Shown piece after piece: positions 19,140-26,945 of a stretch of 54,490 bases of DNA; the stretch's first letter is position 1, and each line of letters begins with the position of its first letter. Made by a program: the position numbers and the translations under genes. A model generated the notes under the pieces. The model was not told where the DNA came from. It saw only the letters and a list, made by a program, of their open reading frames with translations, and ran no database searches. Source of the DNA: Candidatus Endomicrobiellum siamense (GTDB lineage Bacteria; Elusimicrobiota; Endomicrobiia; Endomicrobiales; Endomicrobiaceae); contig JAIRXS010000044.1 of assembly GCA_031268145.1 (NCBI GenBank), positions 1 through 54,490 of the forward strand, read 5' to 3'.

Positions 19140-19238
19140 TTATTTAGCATTTCCCTTCATAATTATATACACAAAGAAAAAAATAAATAAAGCCATAAAC
19201 ATATACGCCGGCCAGTCTGACACTAAATCAATGTACAT
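19140..19238 (-). CDS. 32-aa single-pass membrane peptide
   Basis: The ATG at 19238 is preceded by a perfect AGGAGG with 6-nt spacing, one of the best ribosome-binding sites in the window. The frame runs 32 codons to a TAA, 28 bp before the yajQ start. The peptide begins MYIDLVSDWPAYM, continues as one hydrophobic helix (MALFIFFFVYIIM) and ends KGNAK. It has no match that I recognise. Small subunits such as CcoQ or KdpF have similar shapes, but no partner complex is encoded nearby. It appears to lead the 13-kb minus-strand array. Confidence 0.6.
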   Translation of the reverse strand: MYIDLVSDWPAYMFMALFIFFFVYIIMKGNAK

Positions 19239-19306
19239 TTCTTACCTCCTAATTAACAATAAAATGAACTTGTATTGTACTTTATTTTACTAGTTCTATC
19301 AACACC

Positions 19307-19352
19307 GTTGGAGTCAAATAGATAGGGTTCTTATTAGATTGAAGAATTCCAT
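19307..19352 (-). mobile_element. Transposase 3'-end relic, inverted relative to the copy at 26.8 kb
   Basis: Reading the minus strand from 19352, the bases match 26797-26841 with about four substitutions and one indel. Both begin ATGGAATTCTTCAA. Both encode the MEFFNLI end of an IS481/rve-type transposase. Farther upstream (about 19420-19480) a weaker LRYF resemblance is visible but is full of stops. The rest of 19239-19600 holds no intact gene. This marks the left edge of the accessory island. Confidence 0.6.
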
Positions 19353-19599
19353 TAAATTTTCTCATAATTTTACGCTCTTTCTGACAAGTCAAATAACCAA
19401 CAGAGACAATCCTATTGTTGTTCACAATTTAAGAACATTGCCTACTTGAAGTTAAAGAAATATCGCAATTTTGACTTTGCACTTTGCGTAAAAGTTTTAT
19501 TTTACCAATAACAGCTTTTGTCAAAATTGTCGGTTTAAGCAAGTGGTTTAGTCTTTTGCTTTTTAGGATTATCGCTTTGTTCTAAAATCTTACGCTTGC

Positions 19600-21003
19600 G
19601 TTCCTCTCGAAAATGCTCAAATCTATAATGATATAGAAATTTTAAAAAGCCAAGCTGACAGTAGACCAATAAATTTTGTTGTTATTTATTCGGGAATGTT
19701 AAAAGATACAATAAGTCTTACTGGGATGTTCGTATTGCTTGGAACATTAAATTGGTGGATTCCATTTTTGATGCTATTAACAACTCTACCTTATTCTTTT
19801 GTTGTAATCAGATTGCAAGCAGCTACATGGAGTTCTTTATTATCTGGAAGCGTTGAATCTAGAAAAATGACCTATTTTAGTTTTTTAGCGCTCACTAATC
19901 TTTATGCTAAAGAAATAAGATTATTTAATTTTTCTAATTTCTTAATAAAAAATTTACAGAATCATTTTTAAAATTACATAAAACCATGAAAAAAGTAAGA
20001 GTTGAAAAATTATTGTTTATATATCCAGCAATTATTCTAGCAATCAGTGGCAATACTTTTGTATTCTGGTGGATAGTAAAATCCACATTGAAAGGTTCTA
20101 TCAAAATTGGCTCAATTGTTTTGTTAATTCAGGCATTATCACAAAGTCTTTATTACTTAGTAGGTTTATTAGAAAATTTTGGATACCTGTACGATAAAAT
20201 ATTATTTTTTGATAAATTTTTAATTTTCATGCAATATAAATCACCATTTCATCAAAAAATATTCTTGCCAGTTCCAGAACAATTTGAATCTTTATATTTT
20301 CAAAATGTATCTTTTAAATATAATGACAGAGATTTAGTATTAAATGGATTCAATTTAAGAATTAAAAAAGGCGAAAAAGTTGCTATTGTTGGTGAGAATG
20401 GATCGGGTAAAAGTACTCTGGTAAAACTAATTATGAAGTTTTATGAACCTACAGAAGGAAATATTTTTGTAAACAATATAAATTTAAAGAATATTTAAGT
20501 GCAGTTTTTCAAGATTTTGGGAAATATCATTTAACCATAGGAGAAAATATAAACATTGGAAATGGAATAAAAAAAAATGACTTTTCAATTATTAATGCTG
20601 CAAAAAAATAAATATACATGACTGGATAGGAAATATGCCAAATGAATATAATACACAATTAGGAAAAGAGTTTGACGGAACAAATTTATCTGAAGTTCAA
20701 TGGCAAAAAATCGCATTAGCAAGATCAATTATAAAAAAATCTAGTATCATAATTCTAGATGAACCGACAGTTTCATTGGATCCTAAAAGCGAATATGAAA
20801 TATTTTCTAAGTTTTCAGATCTAACAGAAGGGAAAACGGCATTAATGATTACACATAGACTCGGTTCTATTCAAAAAGCTAATAGAATTATAGTAATTGA
20901 AAAAGGAAAAATTATAGAAGATGGGACTCATAATGACTTAATAAAAATTAATGGAAAATATACTAATTTATATAATATTCAAAAAAACTTATATGAATTT
21001 TAA
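19600..21003 (+). pseudogene. ABC exporter (peptide/bacteriocin type), decayed into pieces
   Basis: The pieces together encode a membrane domain and an ATPase. The membrane part starts near LENAQIYNDIEILKSQ (about 19600) and lacks its N-terminal helices. It runs to about 19955, where one missing A in an A-tract shifts the frame. It resumes as TESFLKLHKTMKKVRVEKL. The ATPase has an intact Walker A (VGENGSGKSTLVKL). A small deletion at about 20495 breaks the frame before YLSAVFQDFGKYH. An A7 tract at about 20612 (eight A would restore the frame) breaks it again. The last piece has an ABC-signature position reading LSEVQWQKIALARS and Walker B SIIILDEP. The HRLGSIQKANRI segment is intact. Confidence 0.85.
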
Positions 21004-21104
21004 TTTATACTTTGAATATTTATTTTTTATATTTTTTGGCCAAGACTGTTCTTCCATATATGTCTATTGCTATTATAAAACAACACCTTACTTCTTTTTC
21101 TTTT

Positions 21105-21806
21105 TCATTTAGATGTATACTGTCTACTTGTACTATCTCCACAGACTCTTTTGTTTGGATCCCTTTGCCCCTCTCTTTGTGTTCGATAGGAGATAATGTC
21201 TTTTACTGAGACTACAGGAATATTATGTTGTCGAGAGAATTCCATAATTTCTGGCATCTTTGCCATACTTCCATCTTTATTAGTAAGCTCACACAGCACA
21301 CCATATGGAGGAAGACCTGCAAGTCTCATCAAATCTACTGTGGCTTCTGTATGTCCTTGTCTCTCCAGAACTCCACCAGGTCGTGCAATTAATGGGAAAA
21401 TGTGTCCTGGCTTGCAAATATCTAACGCACTAGCAGAATCTTTTATTGCCGCTTTTATTGTTGTAATTCTATCAACTGCCGATACTCCTGTTGTAACACC
21501 TGATGCAGCTTCAATGGAGACAGTAAATGCTGTCCCAAAACGACTAGTATTGTTTTCAACCATCAAGCTAAGCTCAAGGGCAGATGCTTTTTCTGATGTG
21601 ATACAGAGACAGACGATTCCGCTGCATTCGCGAATTAGCATTGCCATTTGTTCTCTATTTAGGCTAGCTGCAGAGAAAATTAAATCTCCTTCATTTTCAC
21701 GATCTTCGTTGTCAACAACTAAGACTCCTTGGCCCGTTTTAAGTGAAGTAAGTGCAGCAATAACTTGTTCTGTTGGGGTAGAGTAAAGCCTTGGATTTTG
21801 ACTCAT
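21105..21806 (-). CDS. ribB: 3,4-dihydroxy-2-butanone 4-phosphate synthase
   Basis: RibB converts ribulose 5-phosphate to the four-carbon precursor of riboflavin. The active-site acidic loop is [11 protein letters not shown], followed by IRECSGIVC, the substrate loop [22 protein letters not shown], and [16 protein letters not shown]. Length 233 aa matches stand-alone RibB; there is no GTP cyclohydrolase II half. The ATG at 21806 has AAGGAGGG just upstream and is preferred to the longer frame starting at 21869. By eye the gene is richer in G and C than its neighbours and reads like a proteobacterial RibB, suggesting acquisition. No FMN riboswitch is visible upstream, and no other rib gene is in the window. 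Confidence 0.93.
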   Translation of the reverse strand: MSQNPRLYSTPTEQVIAALTSLKTGQGVLVVDNEDRENEGDLIFSAASLNREQMAMLIRECSGIVCLCITSEKASALELSLMVENNTSRFGTAFTVSIEAASGVTTGVSAVDRITTIKAAIKDSASALDICKPGHIFPLIARPGGVLERQGHTEATVDLMRLAGLPPYGVLCELTNKDGSMAKMPEIMEFSRQHNIPVVSVKDIISYRTQREGQRDPNKRVCGDSTSRQYTSK

Positions 21807-22114
21807 GATCCCTCCTTTGATATGGCATAGGGGCACTACAAAGAAAACACACTTTAACAGCAAACTCAATTATTAATAAGCAATTGTCGTGATTCTCTTT
21901 CATCTGACTTGTTCGTGGGTTCTAGAATTAGATTAGATTTACTAATAATTTCTATCAAAAATTTGATTCACCAAGAATATCTATGCGATTTAAGGCGTTT
22001 GTATTTCAGATACTTCATTAGCGCTTAGCGACAGAGATAAGCTTCACGTATACCTATAAGCTGATGACCCAAGATTAGCTGTCAAAGTATTTTACCTTTT
22101 AATTACAAAGCATT
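21807..22114 (-). other. Gene-poor gap between the cyclase gene and ribB
   Basis: There is no intact gene here. On the minus strand, about 21875-21970, a short open stretch reads NLILEPTNKSDERES and ends in a stop; it looks like the tail of a lost gene. The conserved FMN-riboswitch core (GGGGUGAAAUUCCC type) is absent ahead of ribB. No convincing terminator or promoter is seen. Confidence 0.4.
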
Positions 22115-23230
22115 CTAGTGATACATTACGTTTCTCAGTAGATTAAGAGAACTATCAATTTCTTTCTTGGTAACATCATTAGCAAATATACACTTACCTA
22201 GCCCTTGTGGCAAGGGTATGCGCTGAAATCCACTTCTATGATTTATTCTTTCTTGAACACTTTCCCATAAAATCTCACTCGTGATATTAGGATGAAAACA
22301 AGGAAGACCCAGACATTGCATTAGATTGAATATTCTTTGTAATTGGTTTTCACTAATATGGTTTCTGACTAATGCAAGACAAGCTGAATATGCAATATCA
22401 ACTGCTACGGCTTCTCCATGAAGCAATGGGGATTCTTTAATCATTTCAAACGGCAAGCTAAACGTATGTCCAAAATCAACGCAGCGTTCCAAATTGTCTT
22501 CAAATAAATTCGGCTCAAGTTCTTCGACTATGTCAATAATTGATTGGTTAAGAATGTAACTAGATTCTTCATTTTGAAAATTTGAATCGATGGCATTTTT
22601 GCCAAAACTCTCTAAATATTCAAAAAGTTTTGCATTTTTTATTAATGCTATCTTAACTATTTCTCCAGTTCCATTTATAATATGCCGTTTGGGTAGAGTT
22701 TTTAGAAAGGACCTGTCCAAATATACAAATTGCGGTGAATCAAAAGTGCCAAGGCGATTTTTATGTCTATCCAGATTGATACCAGTTTTAATACCAACAG
22801 ATGCATCTACATATCCCATTAATGTTGTGGGAATGCTTATATGTGGAACTCCTCTACGATAGCAACTTGCAACAAAATTGCCAACATCCATAAGAACTCC
22901 ACCACCTATTACAATTATCGGTTCATTTCGTCTATCAACGTCAAACTCTGCAAGTTCTCGTGCTATATATAAGAATGTATCTATATTCTTATTTAGTTCA
23001 CCTGCTTCCACTGGTATAATTTTATAATTAGATGTAAATTTAGCGAGGTATTTATGGATCTTATCATGATATTTATCTGCTATAAATGAATCTACAATAA
23101 TAAATCTCTTGCTACCCATATCGAAGTTTAAAATATTTTTAGTCTCATCAAAGACATCTTCACAAAAAATCAAAGAATAGTCCACTCTCTTTTCAAAAGA
23201 AATTTTAAGTATGTTTTTTGCTATTTTCAT
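22115..23230 (-). CDS. Sugar-phosphate cyclase of the dehydroquinate-synthase superfamily (EEVS-like)
   Basis: This is an NAD- and metal-dependent cyclase of about 371 aa. NAD binding is shown by VIGGGVLMDVGNFVAS. Metal ligands are the Glu of NGTGEIVK, the His of DFGHTF and the His of LLHGEAVAVD. The diagnostic stretch reads IPTTLMGYVDASVGIKTGIN followed by KNRLGTF. Dehydroquinate synthase normally has GGVxGD, LLAQVDSSVGGK and KNLIG. The MD, GYVDA, GIK and NRLG variants resemble 2-epi-5-epi-valiolone synthase and related cyclitol cyclases. The ATG at 23230 is favoured (AGAGG 5 nt upstream) over GTG at 23236. It lies 75 bp downstream of luxS. The product is not proven, and AroB remains an alternative. 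Confidence 0.8.
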   Translation of the reverse strand: MKIAKNILKISFEKRVDYSLIFCEDVFDETKNILNFDMGSKRFIIVDSFIADKYHDKIHKYLAKFTSNYKIIPVEAGELNKNIDTFLYIARELAEFDVDRRNEPIIVIGGGVLMDVGNFVASCYRRGVPHISIPTTLMGYVDASVGIKTGINLDRHKNRLGTFDSPQFVYLDRSFLKTLPKRHIINGTGEIVKIALIKNAKLFEYLESFGKNAIDSNFQNEESSYILNQSIIDIVEELEPNLFEDNLERCVDFGHTFSLPFEMIKESPLLHGEAVAVDIAYSACLALVRNHISENQLQRIFNLMQCLGLPCFHPNITSEILWESVQERINHRSGFQRIPLPQGLGKCIFANDVTKKEIDSSLNLLRNVMYH

Positions 23231-23305
23231 TTTCACCTCTTGTTTTTTGTGAATTAATTGAATTGATGATCATTTGTAGCTATGCTAAATCATAGTTGTC
23301 AATTT

Positions 23306-23701
23306 TTACATTACAATGCCGATTGATCCAAAGTTTTTAATAACCTTGGAAACAACAAATTTCGCTTTGTCAAGGTCATGATCAAGATAATTACCACATT
23401 GCACTTGTGTTTGATATGGAACAAATTGTTCATTTAGAATTCCTTCCAATGTTTCTTTATATTTTAGAATCATATGAGATCTATCTATTTTCCCATAGAT
23501 GCATAAATAAAATCCGGTTCTACATCCCATCGGAGCTAACAGAACATAATTGTTACCTAGAACCCGCCGAAAGTGTTTAATCAATAAATGTTCAAGTGAA
23601 TGTAGCGTGGTTGACTCTATTTCTTCTTTCCCTGAGTTGACAAACCTAAGATCAAAAGTGGAAATCCAGTCTTGGTTCTCTGTTTCTTTTAGGTTTATCA
23701 A
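23306..23701 (-). CDS. luxS: LuxS (S-ribosylhomocysteine lyase), start codon missing or displaced
   Basis: LuxS splits S-ribosylhomocysteine to homocysteine and the AI-2 precursor DPD. All key residues are present: FDLRF, the HxxEH zinc motif in LHSLEHLL, catalytic Cys in APMGCRTGFY, and zinc Cys in QCGNYLDHD. The first possible start in frame is TTG at 23701, giving 131 aa, about 25 short. Homology clearly continues upstream to about 23743 (DSLDHRNVHAPYIRL, the true LuxS N terminus). That part has no ATG, GTG or TTG in frame. The frame runs straight back to the TAG that ends the preceding TIM-barrel gene, leaving only 17 sense codons and no start before the TTG. It may be a start-loss pseudogene, use a rare start, or be made by UAG readthrough. 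Confidence 0.8.
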   Translation of the reverse strand: MINLKETENQDWISTFDLRFVNSGKEEIESTTLHSLEHLLIKHFRRVLGNNYVLLAPMGCRTGFYLCIYGKIDRSHMILKYKETLEGILNEQFVPYQTQVQCGNYLDHDLDKAKFVVSKVIKNFGSIGIVM

Positions 23702-23761
23702 TCGAATGTATGGGGCATGAACATTTCGATGGTCAAGTGAATCACCAAGTGTTGACCACCC

Positions 23762-25015
23762 CTATTCGTCTATTAAGTGCTGAGCTTCTTTTGAATAGTT
23801 GGTAAAAAAGTTCTGTATAAATGAATAGCTTTCAGGTAAAACTTTTTCCCACATCTTAGTATGGTTGTATAATTCAACTGTGACAAATCCATCATATTCA
23901 AGCTTATCTATAAGCTTTAAGCATGTTTTTAGGTCAATCTCGCCAAATCCAAGTCTCTCATGGTAATGTACTTTGCCTTTTACTGTATTGCATATTGCCA
24001 TCTTAATGATTGGATTACTGCCATTTCTTAGATATGCAAGTGCAAGTCCAGTTTTTTCCAAAGTTTTTAAAGAAATGCCCGGGATAGAGTCTGTGTATGC
24101 TTTTACTTCTGTCTTCAAATCGTCAGATATTTTTTGATATTTCAATTCTTCTAAGGCAATATGTCTCACATCTGGCACAAGTTTTTTGAGTGATGCATTT
24201 ACATCGGGATCAAGTTTTTCATAAAAATTCCATATTGTATTTGCATTATGGTACAAAATATCATCACCGATAGAACATATACGATCATCATTGTCGTCAG
24301 GCTGACTTGTAATTTCATTTAAACTCTCTATTTGCCGGAACCTAAGCGCGTGTCCACTTTTTATATCTGCAAGATGCATATATCCAGTATAATTTATGTT
24401 ATTCTCAATTGCTTCTAAATAGTTATCTTCTGTACAGTATGTATGGCCAATATCCATGTGTAGCTTGAATTTATCCGAATTTATAATCTTTATAAGATCA
24501 ACTCCTTCTTTAATTGTTTCAATGAACATTCCTGGTTCTGGTTCAATTACTAAAGTTATTTTTCTATTGCCAATATAAGTTAGAATCTCATCTATTCCAC
24601 TTTTCAGGAATTCAATAGGTTTTATATCTTTATTTTCGATATTCTCTTGCCTTATGTATCCACTTTGAAAGCTTACAATTGGAGTATTTAGTTTTTCGGC
24701 TAAATCCACACCTTTTTTTATAAGCTCAATTCTTTTGGATCTGGATAATGCGTCAAGAGAAATAATTGACGGTTCATGTGGAGTTGTTGATAGAAAAAAT
24801 GTTGTTGCCGTAGAAATGCAAACTGGTTTTATATCTCTTGTCTTTAAAAAATTAATAAGATCATTTATATATTTGTCTGTTGCTCTATATGGATTCAATT
24901 GTTGATCATTAAATGAGAATTCGAATCCTTTAAAGCCAGCATTTTCAATTTCAGAGATTGCCTTACAAACAGGCTCATAGGCCAATCCGTTCAAGCTATA
25001 ACTAAGATTAATCAT
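23762..25015 (-). CDS. TIM-barrel sugar isomerase/epimerase-like protein (AP endonuclease 2 superfamily)
   Basis: The 417-aa protein has the xylose-isomerase-like TIM-barrel pattern. It starts INLSYSLNGLAYEP with AGFKGFEFSF (strand 1). Later segments are VSFQSGYIR, LVIEPEPGMF (metal-ligand Glu), KLHMDIGHTY (Asp and His), YMHLADIKSGH and FVTVELYNH. It is longer than typical members because of an insertion of about 100 residues (about 240-340). It heads a three-gene run with luxS and the cyclase, and luxS follows in the same frame directly after its TAG. I do not recognise the exact substrate. An acyclic or cyclic sugar linked to the neighbouring cyclase is inference. Confidence 0.75.
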   Translation of the reverse strand: MINLSYSLNGLAYEPVCKAISEIENAGFKGFEFSFNDQQLNPYRATDKYINDLINFLKTRDIKPVCISTATTFFLSTTPHEPSIISLDALSRSKRIELIKKGVDLAEKLNTPIVSFQSGYIRQENIENKDIKPIEFLKSGIDEILTYIGNRKITLVIEPEPGMFIETIKEGVDLIKIINSDKFKLHMDIGHTYCTEDNYLEAIENNINYTGYMHLADIKSGHALRFRQIESLNEITSQPDDNDDRICSIGDDILYHNANTIWNFYEKLDPDVNASLKKLVPDVRHIALEELKYQKISDDLKTEVKAYTDSIPGISLKTLEKTGLALAYLRNGSNPIIKMAICNTVKGKVHYHERLGFGEIDLKTCLKLIDKLEYDGFVTVELYNHTKMWEKVLPESYSFIQNFFTNYSKEAQHLIDE

Positions 25016-25028
25016 CTATTCCTCTCTT

Positions 25029-25192
25029 TTATTTATATAAATTATTTAGGATTCTTGTGTAAATATACATATTGAGCTTAATTAAATCATCAGTATCTAT
25101 TCAAAAATTCTTAAATCTTGTTACATCTTCATACAATTTCTTTAAATCCTGTGTTTTTTCTAATCCCAGGTTGTTTTCTATCAAATATGTTT
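25029..25192 (-). pseudogene. Gene relic just upstream of the TIM-barrel gene
   Basis: On the minus strand one frame reads TYLIENNLGLEKTQDLKKLY and continues through EDVTRFKNF, one stop, then IDTDDLIKLNMYIYTRILNN, ending in TAA. The composition looks like natural protein, but the single internal stop and frame breaks further upstream (25200-25330) indicate a dead gene. The family is not recognised. The end is only 13 bp before the TIM-barrel ATG, so it may once have been the first gene of that operon. Confidence 0.45.
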
Positions 25193-25430
25193 TAAATTAT
25201 TTCCCTATCGCTTGTTGGCAATGAAAAGCTATAACTGTCATAACATTTTTCAATGAACTGTCTTTACTTTTTTCTTAAAAAATAAGCTCTTTTCTTTTTT
25301 AAACTTTACCATTTTCCCTCCAATCTTAATTTTGCATGAATTTAATATCTGCCTTCTGCGTTTACAAAAAATCGAAGATTTTATTCATACTTTTTCATAC
25401 ACACCCTCCTTTTTTTAACGACAAAATGAA

Positions 25431-25470
25431 AAAGCCATTGTCTGAAAAATCAGACAACGGCTTTACTTTT
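25431..25470. terminator. Strong bidirectional hairpin terminator
   Basis: Two 15-base arms (25431-25445 and 25450-25464) pair with a single A-C mismatch around an AAAA loop. The arm begins AAAGCC and ends GTCTGA. A T-rich run follows on the plus strand (ACTTTTTT), and TTTCATTTT follows on the minus strand, so it could end transcription both ways. It now sits between relics. Confidence 0.65.
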
Positions 25471-25507
25471 TTATGAAAAAATGCTCTTGCGGAATTTACT
25501 ACATTAT

Positions 25508-25549
25508 ATGTTGTATGCTGTATGTTGTATGCTGTATGTTGTATGCTGA
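25508..25549. repeat. 14-bp direct tandem repeat, three copies
   Basis: The unit ATGTTGTATGCTGT occurs three times head to tail with no spacers (the last copy ends in A). This is a slippage-type minisatellite, 37 bp after the hairpin terminator. No coding or regulatory role is evident. Confidence 0.85.
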
Positions 25550-25763
25550 AATCTGCATTTTTTCCCCTTTGTTAACTTAGCATGTATTTTACAAAATATT
25601 ATCGCAAAAAAACAAGTTCAAAATTTCCTATATTACTTTCTTCTTTAAATCACCTTACACTACTACATCCATCTTTACATATAGGCACTAGTTTAATTTT
25701 GTCCTTCACTAAAGGTACAATTAATAATATATTTTTCAATTTCTTCACCTATTTAATACAACT

Positions 25764-25919
25764 TTAGTGATTACAACGCGAAAAATAAATGTTTACTAAA
25801 TTCTCATATGACATTGTACACGTTCTTAGTTGATTAAAACTGTTATGAAGTAGAAGATTCCTTGCGCCACGAATTGCATTTTCAAAATTAAACACCTTAT
25901 AATTACTTATTTCTAACAT
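25764..25919 (-). pseudogene. 51-codon remnant with a ribosome-binding site
   Basis: A GGAG lies 9 nt before an ATG at 25919. The first 21 residues (MLEISNYKVFNFENAIRGAR) resemble the start of a conserved hypothetical protein found in Firmicutes and phages, recalled from memory. Afterwards the sequence diverges (NLLLHNSFNQLRTC) and stops. It is probably a truncated or frameshifted gene. The gap 25550-25763 shows nothing convincing. Confidence 0.35.
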
Positions 25920-25994
25920 TTATCAGCGCTCCTTTACTTATTTAGTTTAGGTATTTCAAAACTTTCTAAGCCATATAAATAATGAAATTTTTAA

Positions 25995-26075
25995 TTACAT
26001 AAAATGAATATCTTTTTCCAATCTAACTATAAATTCCACAGATTTAGATTTAAAAACTGCTGCGTTTCTTGACAT
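25995..26075 (-). pseudogene. 26-codon remnant, possible four-helix-bundle (S23-type) protein start
   Basis: The ATG at 26075 opens MSRNAAVFKSKSVEFIVRLE, which resembles the first helix of the four-helix-bundle (23S rRNA intervening-sequence) protein family. It stops after 26 codons and nothing of the remaining helices is seen downstream. The assignment rests on a short match and is weak. Confidence 0.3.
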
Positions 26076-26214
26076 TTTATTATTTTGAGCTATAATCTGT
26101 AAAGGGATTGTAGTATCTCATAACTCAAACCACCAGAAAAAGAAAAGGAAGAAAAAATAAAGCAAAGGGAAAAATAAAGTATATTATAAAAGAAGTTTAA
26201 GCGTAAAAAGCTTT

Positions 26215-26480
26215 ACAGTCATTATTGATAATAATTAAAAGTTTACGCATAATAGCAACCATTTTGAGTTTGCCATGATTAAGAAGATGATGATAAAAAG
26301 CCTTTAAAGCAAGGTTATGTTTAATAGCAACAAGAACGCACATAAAGAGAGATCGTTTAACCAAAGGTCTGTACCAAGGGAAGTTGTGTGGTGCTTAGAA
26401 GAAGAGCCAGAGTCATTGGCAAAAGAAGCAAGGCCAGCCAAAGTAGCAATTTGCCTACGATTAATAAGGCCAAGTTCAAA
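26215..26480 (-). mobile_element. IS110-family transposase C-terminal relic
   Basis: On the minus strand, 26480 to about 26406 encodes ELGLINRRQIATLAGLASFA followed by NDSG. After a frame change, 26370 to about 26220 encodes RPLVKRSLFMCVLVAIKHN and then ALKAFYHHLLNHGK and RKLLIIIN. These are the Cys/Ser-rich C-terminal segments of IS110-type transposases. The DEDD catalytic half is missing, so it is inactive. The 62-codon plus-strand frame here is only its antisense shadow. Confidence 0.75.
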
Positions 26481-26595
26481 TAGACCTTATCGGCAAAGAA
26501 ATTAGGCAATTTTGCACTTACAGCCTTAAGTATAAATTAAGCGTCCATCAGATTTATGAACAGGTAAGAAGCAAAGATGCCACTGATTTTTTGTC

Positions 26596-26877
26596 TTGCC
26601 ACCTGGCAAGCCTAACTTAAATGCTGGCCTTAAAAGGCTTAAGAGAACTTGCCAAGAAGAATACTTCTTGCGCTATTTCAATGAACTAGATTGCGATTTT
26701 AATTCCTTGCAGCAATTTGTCAAACAAAAACAATTTGACTACAATTACAATAGACTTCATCCTTCCTTAGTTGTAAATAACCCTACCTTTACACCCATGG
26801 AATTCTTCAACCTAATAGGACCCTATCTCTTTGACTCTAACACACCTTGTAACGCCCATTCAGAATACTCTTTTTAA
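26596..26877 (+). mobile_element. IS481/rve-type transposase C-terminal relic
   Basis: The 93-codon frame encodes the end of an integrase-core transposase: LKRLKRTCQEEYFLRYFNEL, QFDYNYNRLHPSL (the conserved RxHxSL box) and TPMEFFNLIGPYLFDSNTP. The catalytic DDE residues upstream are missing or frameshifted; 26520-26595 shows only fragments. Its last part matches the inverted relic at 19307-19352, so the two bracket the accessory island. Confidence 0.75.
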
Positions 26878-26945
26878 AAGAGTAACAGCTAATATAAATT
26901 GCAACATTATTTTATCTTTGATTATTCTTAGAATTCAAATTAATT

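Noticed and set aside
19111-19150. YajQ starting at the upstream ATG 19150
   Set aside because: The added residues overlap the 32-aa gene, are not family-like, and the downstream ATG has its own GGAG.
21807-22114. FMN riboswitch ahead of ribB
   Set aside because: The conserved core sequences and stem pattern are absent on the minus strand, so there is no support.
22115-25015. An ebo (EboD/EboE) metabolite cluster
   Set aside because: A cyclase plus TIM-barrel pair is reminiscent of it, but the TIM-barrel protein does not show the EboE start and no eboA, eboB, eboC or eboF is nearby.
25508-25549. Short CRISPR array
   Set aside because: The 14-bp units are directly adjacent with no spacers and no cas gene is present; it is a simple tandem repeat.
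25582-25767. Plus-strand 61-aa protein
   Set aside because: No ribosome-binding site, no recognisable motif and low-complexity composition; it lies within relic DNA.
26317-26505. Plus-strand 62-aa gene
   Set aside because: It is the antisense of an IS110 transposase relic, whose motifs read clearly on the minus strand.
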